A DNA stretch of 64,000 bases, from NCBI GenBank assembly GCA_023667265.1, contig JAMPAJ010000001.1, forward strand, positions 1,169,151 through 1,233,150, written 5' to 3'. The notes beneath the pieces are model-generated. The model had not been told where the DNA came from, did not search any database, and saw only the letters and a program-made list of their open reading frames with translations. This DNA is from Alistipes sp. Lineage in GTDB: Bacteria > Bacillota > Clostridia > Oscillospirales > Ruminococcaceae. Of this stretch, positions 42,826-50,511 are shown one piece after another; within the stretch, counting starts at the first letter, position 1; each line of letters starts with the position of its first letter. Made by a program: the position numbers and the translations under genes.

Positions 42826-45239
42826 GTTGACCATTCCCAGATGTATGTCACACCGTCATAGGTTACCCAGTTGCCGTTTATGCCCTCCTGGTAGAATACG
42901 AAGTAGCCGTTCTGCCACTCGCCGTTCTCTCCGGGCAGGAACCATACCCAGCCTCCGCCGCCGTATGTGCCGTTTATGCCCTCCTGGTAGTACTGCCATA
43001 CGCCGTTTACATAATCGCCGTTGACACCAGGCTGATAATCATTGCCGCCGGGATTTTCTCCGCCGCCGTTGCCATATTCATTAGGCGGATCGGTAGGCGC
43101 TTCCGTTTCCGGTTCAGGGAATCCGCCAGCCTGTTCAATAGCCGACCAGATATCTCCTCCGGAGGTGCAGATCTTTGTCTTCTGAGCGAAGTTGAGAGTA
43201 TATGTTCCCACCGTCGCTCTCTTGTTGTTATTCATATTCATCAGCAGAACAACGCAGTTTATGCTCTCGCCGGAACCAATAACAGTTTTCTTTACTGAAG
43301 CGGTTTCAGGAACGTAGAATGTGTCGGTCTCCTGTGTACTTACCGTACCATCGGAATTTGTCAGCATGAATGCCAGAACAAATCTGCCGTTTGCCTCTGC
43401 CGGGAAGCTAAAGTCAAAGTCGATCTCTCCGTCGGGATTATCGCCGTTGCTGTACTCGAACTTGATCTTTGTTCCCTTTTCGACCTTTTCACCGGGCTCG
43501 ATGCTCTGTGTTACGACTTTGTTCTCTTCCTCGTATGAAGCGACGCCCACTGTCTCAACCACAAGACCCTGATACTCGGCAAACTGTACGGCATCCTCGA
43601 GGTTCATACCTACCCAGTTGTCGATGCTTACCTGTCCGAGATCCTCACCAATGCTAACGTAGACGATAACCGTGGAGCCGATATGCGCCTGCTGTCCTGC
43701 TTCCGGCTCGGTCTTGACTACTCTGCCCTTTTTGACCTCGGTACTGGAGTAATTTTTCACTTCCGGAACCAGACCAAGCTGGGTTATCATATCCTTCGCC
43801 AGCTCGGCGTTTTTATCGAAAACATCCGGGATTTCAACAGTTTCCATTCCCTTGCTTATCTTTACCTTGAGCTTAACGCCCTTCTTGAACTCCGAACCCG
43901 GCTCCAGCTCCTGCCAGATGATAACGCCCGGCTCTGCCTCGGCAAATTCCTGTCCGTCGTCAACAAACTGAATATTGTTTCCGTACTTTGAAACAGCCTC
44001 GTTGAAGTCCATGCCTACAACATCGGGCATACTCCAGTCGTTGTTCTTGTTGGAATCCTTGCCGAATCTCTCTGTGAAAAGGAAAGAAATAATAATAACG
44101 CCGACAATAATAACTACCACTACTACCGCCGTAAGAACAGGAACTACCAGCGAGGAACGTTCCTCCTCTTCGTCGTCATCCTCATCATCGTCATAATCAT
44201 CGTCATAATAATCCGCCGCGCTGCCGTATGGTTCGCTGCTTCTTGCAGCTGCCGGCTGTGAGCCTCTGTCAGCCGCTGAAACTGCCGCGGCTCCAGCGGC
44301 AACGGGAACTTCATCTGCCGGAGGAAGCTCTATACTTCCACCGTTGCTGAAATACTGTGTACTCTCGTCGTCATCCACGGCTTCCTCACGATAATACCCA
44401 AAAACTATCGTCGGGTCAGCCTTGAACTTCTCTATGTCGGCAATCATCTCGCCTGTGTTCTGATATCTGTCCTCGGGAGCCTTCTCCATTGCACGGAGAA
44501 CGATCTCCTCCAGTCCGTCGGGGATATCTTCGTTTATCGCTCTGGGACGCTCAGGGATATCGTGCATATGCATAACGGCGATAGCCACGGGATTATCGCT
44601 GTCGAAGGGCTTCCTTCCCGTAAGCATTTCGTACATCATTGCGCCTACGGAGTAAATATCGCTCTTCTCGTCTGTAACTGCGCCGCTTGCCTGTTCAGGG
44701 CTAATGTAGTGAACACTGCCGATCGCCTGGTCTGTAGCTGTTTTTCCCTCTTCGCGGGCAAACTTGGCAATACCGAAGTCCATTATCTTGATAGTTCCGT
44801 CGCTGAACATCATAATATTCTGCGGCTTTATGTCTCTGTGAACGATGCCCTTTCCGTGAGCGTGCTGGAGGGCGCGGAGGATCTGGATGATAGGGTGTAC
44901 CGTCTCCTTCCAGGTGAGAACCTTCTCCGACTCAATGTACTCCTTCAGCGTAATACCGTCAATGTACTCCATTGCGATATACTGAAGCTTTTCAGAAAAG
45001 CCCACATCGTAGATCTTAACGATATTCGGATGAGAAAGAACTGCCATGCCCTTGGATTCGTTGCGGAAGCGGCGGAGGAACTCCTCGTTTTCCGCATACT
45101 CCTTTTTCAGGATCTTGATAGCGACGGGCTTATTGTCAATAACATCAACGCCCTTATAGACCTCAGCCATTCCGCCAATGCCGATAAGCTCGGTTATCTC
45201 ATATCTGCCGTCAAGCTTTTTGCCAATGTACTTATCCAT
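42816..45239 (-). CDS. PASTA-domain Ser/Thr protein kinase with C-terminal aromatic repeats
   Basis: PrkC/PknB-type receptor kinase sensing peptidoglycan fragments or lipid II. The 807-residue product has a kinase domain (1-270) with GIGGMAEV, Lys43, HRDIKPQN (134-141) and DFG (154-156), an acidic linker, one helix (363-388) and three extracellular PASTA repeats (about 403-600). Beyond the usual end are a beta-rich region and, at 737-807, four tandem units of 16 residues with pattern (P/E)G-x-NG-x-(Y/W), very rich in Trp and Tyr. This tail is not typical of the family. Operon with the phosphatase prpC. Confidence 0.95.
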   Translation of the reverse strand: MDKYIGKKLDGRYEITELIGIGGMAEVYKGVDVIDNKPVAIKILKKEYAENEEFLRRFRNESKGMAVLSHPNIVKIYDVGFSEKLQYIAMEYIDGITLKEYIESEKVLTWKETVHPIIQILRALQHAHGKGIVHRDIKPQNIMMFSDGTIKIMDFGIAKFAREEGKTATDQAIGSVHYISPEQASGAVTDEKSDIYSVGAMMYEMLTGRKPFDSDNPVAIAVMHMHDIPERPRAINEDIPDGLEEIVLRAMEKAPEDRYQNTGEMIADIEKFKADPTIVFGYYREEAVDDDESTQYFSNGGSIELPPADEVPVAAGAAAVSAADRGSQPAAARSSEPYGSAADYYDDDYDDDEDDDEEEERSSLVVPVLTAVVVVVIIVGVIIISFLFTERFGKDSNKNNDWSMPDVVGMDFNEAVSKYGNNIQFVDDGQEFAEAEPGVIIWQELEPGSEFKKGVKLKVKISKGMETVEIPDVFDKNAELAKDMITQLGLVPEVKNYSSTEVKKGRVVKTEPEAGQQAHIGSTVIVYVSIGEDLGQVSIDNWVGMNLEDAVQFAEYQGLVVETVGVASYEEENKVVTQSIEPGEKVEKGTKIKFEYSNGDNPDGEIDFDFSFPAEANGRFVLAFMLTNSDGTVSTQETDTFYVPETASVKKTVIGSGESINCVVLLMNMNNNKRATVGTYTLNFAQKTKICTSGGDIWSAIEQAGGFPEPETEAPTDPPNEYGNGGGENPGGNDYQPGVNGDYVNGVWQYYQEGINGTYGGGGWVWFLPGENGEWQNGYFVFYQEGINGNWVTYDGVTYIWEWSTWQ
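42819..43031 (-). repeat. Four tandem 48-bp coding repeats in the PASTA kinase tail
   Basis: Units begin PGVNGDYVNG, EGINGTYGGG, PGENGEWQNG and EGINGNWVTY, at 16-residue spacing (residues 737, 753, 769, 785). Each unit ends in an aromatic cluster. The DNA copies have diverged, with the segment encoding EGING best kept. Confidence 0.75.
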
Positions 45240-45312
45240 TGTTTTACCCTTTCTGCATAATAATATTTATTGATAAAATTGCAAACAAATTAACCCTGGA
45301 GGCTATCCTCCG

Positions 45313-46041
45313 TCATTCCGACTCTACCACGGCAACGGTAACATTGTCTCTGCCGCCCTTGCTGAGAGCAAGCTGTATCAGCGCGTCAGTCTTCCCGTCA
45401 AAGTCTGTGCCGGAAATCGCATCATATATTTCATCGTCGCCGCAGTATCCCGACAAGCCGTCAGAACAGAGCAGCAGGCTGATCTTGTCCTCGTAGGTCA
45501 GAATAAACGTATCGGTGAGTACGGTTTTTTCAACTCCCACGGCTCTCAGCAGCATATGCTTCTGGGGATGAGTAGCCATCTCCTCCTCTGTTATCTCGCC
45601 CCGCTCGTAGAGCAGAGCGGCAACATTGTGATCGGTAGTTATCTGGTGAAGCCCGGAGTCCGTGACGAGATACGCCCTGCTGTCCCCGACATTGGCAATA
45701 TATGCCGCATCTGCCGTAACATAGGCGGCAACACAGGTCGTGCCCATGCCAAAATTCTTGAAATCCATCCTCGCCCTGGTGTATATCACCGAGTTTGCAG
45801 CCGAAACGGAAGCAATAAGCAGCTTTCTTATACTGTCCTCATCAAGACTTTCGCTGTAGCCCTGGGAAAAACGCTGAAAAAACTCGTTCAGTGCGATATG
45901 GCTCGCTTCCTTTCCGGCACGCTCGCCTCCCATTCCGTCGCACACCACAGCAAGCACGCTATGCCCGAAATATTCGCATCTCACGGCGTCCTGGTTTTCT
46001 TCACGCCTCAGACCGATGTCAGTAGCTGATCTGTATCTCAT
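45313..46041 (-). CDS. prpC: PP2C-type Ser/Thr protein phosphatase PrpC
   Basis: Metal-dependent phosphatase that reverses PrkC-type phosphorylation. The 242-residue product has REENQDAVR, VCDGMGGERAGKEAS, IANVGDSRAYL and LLCSDGLSGY, supplying the Asp ligands. ATG 46041 has GGAGG 9 nt upstream and overlaps the rlmN stop. The gap to the kinase is 73 bp. Confidence 0.95.
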   Translation of the reverse strand: MRYRSATDIGLRREENQDAVRCEYFGHSVLAVVCDGMGGERAGKEASHIALNEFFQRFSQGYSESLDEDSIRKLLIASVSAANSVIYTRARMDFKNFGMGTTCVAAYVTADAAYIANVGDSRAYLVTDSGLHQITTDHNVAALLYERGEITEEEMATHPQKHMLLRAVGVEKTVLTDTFILTYEDKISLLLCSDGLSGYCGDDEIYDAISGTDFDGKTDALIQLALSKGGRDNVTVAVVESE

Positions 46042-47093
46042 CCGTTTACACCTCCGTTCATCTGTTTTTCCGCGGCATCTCTTCGCAGCTGACCGCAAGC
46101 CGCCTCTATGTCGCTGCCGAGGGTTCTTCTCACGGTAGCGTTTATCCCGCGTCTGGAAAGCCTGGCGGCGAAATCCGCAACGGCATTCCCGGCAGTTCTG
46201 TAATTTCTCTCTTTCACCTTATTGACCGGGATAAGGTTCACATGACAGTTTATACCGCGAAGAAGCCCCGCAAGCCTGTCCACGTCCCGGTCAGAGGAGT
46301 TTACGCCGTCTATCACGGCATACTCAAAGGTTATCCGCCTGCCTGTCTTGTCGATATATCTTCGGCAGGCCGCCAGAAGCTGGTCAATACTCCAGGCTCG
46401 GTTCACGGGCATTATTTCGCTTCGTGAGTCATTGTCGGCGCTGTGAAGCGAAATACACAGGGTAAGCCCCAGCTCCAGGTCGGCAAGCTCATTTATTTTC
46501 GGAACGATACCGCAGGTGGACAGCGAAACATGGCGCAGGCTGAAATTATTTCCGGATTTATGAGAAAGCAGCCCCAGGAATTTAATTACATTATCGTAAT
46601 TATCAAGGGGTTCTCCTATGCCCATAAGCACAAGCCCCGAGATCTTCACTCCGGAATTTTTTTCCGTTTCGTAGACCTGCATAAGTATCTCACCTGGGGT
46701 AAGATCACGGACGAACCCGGCGATCGCTGACGCGCAGAACCGGCAGCCCATTTTACAGCCCACCTGTGTGGATACGCAAAGGCTGTAGCCGTAGCTGTAC
46801 TCCATGAGAACGGTCTCAACAAAATTACCGTCGGAAAGCCTATACAAGTATTTTACAGTATTATCTATAGAAGATTCAAGTCTTTTCTGCACAAATAGTC
46901 CATTTACACAAAATATTTCTTTCAAACGCCCTCTTAATTGGACAGAAATATCAGTCATTTCGTCGAAATCGAAAATTCTTTTAACATGAAGCCACTGAAA
47001 GATCTGCTTCGCCCGAAATTTTTTCTCACCAATGCCCACAAGTATATCTTCGATCTCTTTGACGTCAAGGCTCAAAATGTCTATTTTTTCCAA
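46038..47093 (-). CDS. rlmN: Dual-specificity rRNA/tRNA adenine-C2 methyltransferase RlmN, TTG start
   Basis: Radical SAM enzyme that methylates A2503 of 23S rRNA and A37 of some tRNAs. The 351-residue product has the cluster motif CKMGCRFCAS, GIGEPLDNYDNV, LSTCGIVPKI and a late conserved Cys in the ACGQLR segment. TTG 47093 follows AAGGTG by 5 nt and begins 11 bp after rsmB stops; no ATG nearby fits. Confidence 0.95.
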   Translation of the reverse strand: MEKIDILSLDVKEIEDILVGIGEKKFRAKQIFQWLHVKRIFDFDEMTDISVQLRGRLKEIFCVNGLFVQKRLESSIDNTVKYLYRLSDGNFVETVLMEYSYGYSLCVSTQVGCKMGCRFCASAIAGFVRDLTPGEILMQVYETEKNSGVKISGLVLMGIGEPLDNYDNVIKFLGLLSHKSGNNFSLRHVSLSTCGIVPKINELADLELGLTLCISLHSADNDSRSEIMPVNRAWSIDQLLAACRRYIDKTGRRITFEYAVIDGVNSSDRDVDRLAGLLRGINCHVNLIPVNKVKERNYRTAGNAVADFAARLSRRGINATVRRTLGSDIEAACGQLRRDAAEKQMNGGVNG

Positions 47094-47104
47094 CTGTTCA
47101 CCTT

Positions 47105-48415
47105 CTATCTGATCCTCTTGAATTTTGCAACAAAAAAACCGTCGCAGCCCGGTCCCTCAGAAGGGAAAAATGTAACGGGATTTCCCGGCGTATCGCCGAA
47201 AATCTCCGGCATCTCCGCAAGACGGAGCTCCGGATGATTTTTCAGAAGTCTCTCCACAACTGCGTCGTTCTCCGCTTTTCTGACCGTGCAGGTGGAGTAG
47301 ACCATCTCTCCTCCTACCGCAAGATAGTTCAAAGCATTCTCCGCAATATTGTACTGAATTTCCGGGAGCCTGTCAAAATCTGAAAGGCTCTTATACTTTA
47401 TTTCCGCCTTATGCATTATAACTCCGAAGCCGGAGCATGGCACGTCGCAGAGAATTTTCGTGTACTTCGGAAGCTCCGGATCATACTTTGAGGCATCGCC
47501 TGTCCTGGCAGTTATATTCCGGAGTCCAAGCCGCTCGGCGCCTTGCCGGATGAGCGACACGCGCTTCTCGTGAATGTCGAAGGCATGAATCTCTCCTCTG
47601 CCGTTCATCATTTCCGCCATGGTAAAAGTCTTTCCACCGGGCGCAGCACAAACATCCAGCACCAGGTCGTTTTCCGTCGGCGAAAGAGCCATGCAGCACA
47701 TCTGGGACTTTGCGTCCTGGATGTGGAAAAATCCCGATTTAAAGGCCTCTGTAGCAGCAACATCACCATTTTCCAGAAAATAGCAGAAGTCGCCGCAGCT
47801 TTTCACCTCATACCCGGACAGCGCCGAAAGAAGCTGTTCATGGCTGCATTTCAGCGGATTTCTGCGGATATAGGTAACACCGTCGGTCAAAGACGCTTCC
47901 AGAAATAGCATTGCCTTTTCTTCGCCGTAGTCAGCCGTTAGGCTCTCGATAAACTCAACAGGCGCGGAATACTCCACAGAAAGTTTTTCGACTCCCTTGA
48001 GCTTGCAGTTGATTTTCTTTCCGCCGCGAATAAAACTTCTCAGCACGCCGTTCACCATTCCGGAGGCGCTTGCCTTACCGAATTTTTTTGAAAGCTCAAC
48101 ACTTTCATTGACGGCGGCGTTGTCCGGAATACTGTCCATATACAAAAGCTGATAAATACCGCAGCGCAATATAGTTACAATTATGCTGTCCATTCTCTTC
48201 AACGGACGTGAGCAATATTGTGCTAACACATAGTCAAGAGTTATCTTTCGCTGAATAACACCATAGTAGATTGCAGTGCACAGCCGCCTTCCCTGGCTGT
48301 CAAGCTCCGACCGCTCCAGACCACTGTTAAGTCGTATGTTTGAATAACTGCCCTCAGAAAAAGTCTTATCAAGCAGTTTTGCCGCAATATAACGCGGATT
48401 TGAATTGTTCCCCAT
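47105..48415 (-). CDS. rsmB: 16S rRNA m5C967 methyltransferase RsmB
   Basis: Two-domain protein: an N-terminal NusB-like RNA-binding part (about 1-140) and a C-terminal SAM methyltransferase. The 436-residue product shows LDVCAAPGGKTFTMAEMM, CDVPCSGFGVI with the catalytic PC motif, and MVYSTCTVRKAEND with the second cysteine. ATG 48415 begins right behind the YugP stop. Confidence 0.95.
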   Translation of the reverse strand: MGNNSNPRYIAAKLLDKTFSEGSYSNIRLNSGLERSELDSQGRRLCTAIYYGVIQRKITLDYVLAQYCSRPLKRMDSIIVTILRCGIYQLLYMDSIPDNAAVNESVELSKKFGKASASGMVNGVLRSFIRGGKKINCKLKGVEKLSVEYSAPVEFIESLTADYGEEKAMLFLEASLTDGVTYIRRNPLKCSHEQLLSALSGYEVKSCGDFCYFLENGDVAATEAFKSGFFHIQDAKSQMCCMALSPTENDLVLDVCAAPGGKTFTMAEMMNGRGEIHAFDIHEKRVSLIRQGAERLGLRNITARTGDASKYDPELPKYTKILCDVPCSGFGVIMHKAEIKYKSLSDFDRLPEIQYNIAENALNYLAVGGEMVYSTCTVRKAENDAVVERLLKNHPELRLAEMPEIFGDTPGNPVTFFPSEGPGCDGFFVAKFKRIR

Positions 48416-48416
48416 T

Positions 48417-49097
48417 TCAGTTTTTTCTTGCCCTCGAAAGGAGTCTCAGCAGCTGCATAAGCGACACTGCAAGCGACGTAACATAAGTCATGGCAGCGGC
48501 AGTCAGAACCTTTTTCGCCTGCGGAACTTCTGCGATGTCAAGGATGCCGTATGCCTCCACGGTCTCCAACGCTCTTCGGCTTGCATCAAACTCAGTCGGA
48601 AGCGTTACTACCTGGAAAAGAACAACAGCGGCAAACATAATAATGCCAACATAGATAAGGAACGGCGCGACCTCAAGAAGCATAACGCCCAGAAGGAAAG
48701 CAAGATACCAGAATCTGGAGCAGAAATTGGTTACCGGAACAAGCTTGCTGCGGACAATGATCGGACCGTATTCCTCGGCGTGCTGGATAGCATGACCGCA
48801 CTCGTGAGCTGCAACGCCGATCGCCGCAACCGAAGTTGAACCGTAAACCGTATCGGAAAGGCGGATCACATTCTCGTCAGGCGAATAGTGGTCGCTGAGG
48901 CTTCCGCTGACTCTGTCGATCCGGATGTGATACAATCCGTTGCTGTCAAGGATCATTCTCGCCGCCTGCTCAGCCGTAATGCCGCGCGAACTATGAACTG
49001 AACTGTATTTGCTGAACGTGCCCTTTACCGCAGCCGACGCAATTAGCGGCAGGATCAGCATACAAAGAAACAAAACTATCTCGGACGTGTAATACAT
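48417..49097 (-). CDS. YugP-type zinc membrane metallopeptidase
   Basis: Neutral zinc metallopeptidase family 2, of unknown substrate. The 226-residue product has an N-terminal helix, a membrane pair in the middle and a C-terminal helix. The metal site is AAHECGHAIQHAE (HExxH-type, about 117-130) and FDASRRALE supplies a later ligand. In the fmt-rsmB interval of the housekeeping operon, as in other clostridia. Confidence 0.92.
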   Translation of the reverse strand: MYYTSEIVLFLCMLILPLIASAAVKGTFSKYSSVHSSRGITAEQAARMILDSNGLYHIRIDRVSGSLSDHYSPDENVIRLSDTVYGSTSVAAIGVAAHECGHAIQHAEEYGPIIVRSKLVPVTNFCSRFWYLAFLLGVMLLEVAPFLIYVGIIMFAAVVLFQVVTLPTEFDASRRALETVEAYGILDIAEVPQAKKVLTAAAMTYVTSLAVSLMQLLRLLSRARKN

Positions 49098-49106
49098 AAT
49101 AGCCTC

Positions 49107-50030
49107 CTATCCAAGCTTTTCTCCAAGGGTCAGCTTTCTGCCGCGGAGAAAATCTTCGGTTTTCATTCGTTTTCCGCCTTCAAGCTGTATTTCGCGGAAG
49201 ATAACTGCTCCTTCACTACAGCTTACGGCAAATTTTTCTGTATCGATGATCGTACCGGGTTCAGCCGAAGCAATATTGTGCGAAACTTCCGATAAGAACA
49301 CTTTAAGCCGCTTGCCGCCCATCATTGTGAACCCGGTCACGCCGCGAATGACGTTGTGAAGCTCCTCTGCTGATTTTGTAAAATCAAGCGCACTCATTTC
49401 CTTTTTTATCATCGGAGAATAGCAGCTCAGCTCATCATCCTGCTTCACAGGAGTAAGACATCCGGATTCCAGAGCAGCCATAGTCTCCTCGAGAACCTCG
49501 CCGCCGAGCTCAGCAAGACGGCTGTAAAGCTGGGAATACGTCTCATTTTCGCCTATTTTCACAGATTTTTTTATGAGCATATCACCAGTGTCAAGACCCT
49601 CGCCCATCTGCATTGATGTAACGCCTGTCTCTTCCTCACCGTTAAGGAGAACCCAGTTTATGGGCGCCGCGCCTCTGTATCTCGGAAGAAGCGAAGCGTG
49701 AATGTTGATGCAGCCGAATTTTGGAAGCTCCAGGATCTCTTTCGGAAGTATCTGACCATAAGCTGTAACGATAATAAGCTCCGGAGCAATATTGTGCAAA
49801 ATCTCCATTGCAGCCTGAGCATCCTCGCCCTTTCTCAGGGACAGCGGCTGATACACCGGAATGTCATACTCTGCCGCCGCCGCCTTAACAGGAGTCGGGA
49901 TCATCTTATATCCCCTGCCCTTTGGCTTATCCGGCTGAGTAAAAACTGCTGCAACCTCATGTTTGCTCTCAGCAAGCTTTCTCAGGCAAGGCACGGCAAA
50001 ATCCGGCGTTCCCATGAAAATTACCTTCAA
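49107..50030 (-). CDS. fmt: Methionyl-tRNA formyltransferase
   Basis: Formylates initiator Met-tRNA. The 307-residue product begins MKVIFMGTPDFAVP, contains VTAYGQILPKEIL, NIHASLLPRYRGAAPINW and GVTSMQMGEGLDTGDM, and a C-terminal OB-like tRNA domain. Next to def, the matching deformylase, as usual. Confidence 0.97.
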   Translation of the reverse strand: MKVIFMGTPDFAVPCLRKLAESKHEVAAVFTQPDKPKGRGYKMIPTPVKAAAAEYDIPVYQPLSLRKGEDAQAAMEILHNIAPELIIVTAYGQILPKEILELPKFGCINIHASLLPRYRGAAPINWVLLNGEEETGVTSMQMGEGLDTGDMLIKKSVKIGENETYSQLYSRLAELGGEVLEETMAALESGCLTPVKQDDELSCYSPMIKKEMSALDFTKSAEELHNVIRGVTGFTMMGGKRLKVFLSEVSHNIASAEPGTIIDTEKFAVSCSEGAVIFREIQLEGGKRMKTEDFLRGRKLTLGEKLG

Positions 50031-50032
50031 AT

Positions 50033-50494
50033 TTACTCCTCCTCCGGCACAAAAAATTCCTCAACAATTTCAGTGAAAACATGACCGTCAAGATGATCGC
50101 TTTCGTGGCTTGCGCACTGGGCGCCCAGCTCAGTGAACTCGCGCTCATACCAATTGCCGTTTCTGTCCTGCGCTTTGAGAATAACCCTCATAGGACGGGT
50201 CACATAACCCCAGAGATTCGGGCAGGAGAGGCAGCCTTCCTGAACTCTCTGCTTGCCCTCTGCAAGAATGATCTCCGGATTTATAGCTTCAACGCTGCCC
50301 TCTTCAAGGTGCATGATAAAAATTCTTCTGCAAAGACCGATCTGCGGTGCAGCAAGACCAAGCCCCTGAGCCTTGTCGAGTGTTTCGTGCATATCATCCA
50401 AAAGAACAGCCAATTTATTGTCAAATTTTTCCACAGGCTTACACACCTTGTGAAGCATTTCGTCCTTGTCTGTTAAAATTTTTCTCAATGCCAT
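50033..50494 (-). CDS. def: Peptide deformylase
   Basis: Removes the N-formyl group from nascent proteins. The 153-residue product shows the three motifs GLGLAAPQIG, EGCLSCPN with the metal cysteine and SHESDHLDGH with the HExxH site. It lies 2 bp before fmt and 17 bp after priA. Confidence 0.97.
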   Translation of the reverse strand: MALRKILTDKDEMLHKVCKPVEKFDNKLAVLLDDMHETLDKAQGLGLAAPQIGLCRRIFIMHLEEGSVEAINPEIILAEGKQRVQEGCLSCPNLWGYVTRPMRVILKAQDRNGNWYEREFTELGAQCASHESDHLDGHVFTEIVEEFFVPEEE

Positions 50495-50511
50495 ATTCTC
50501 TTTCCTTCTTA

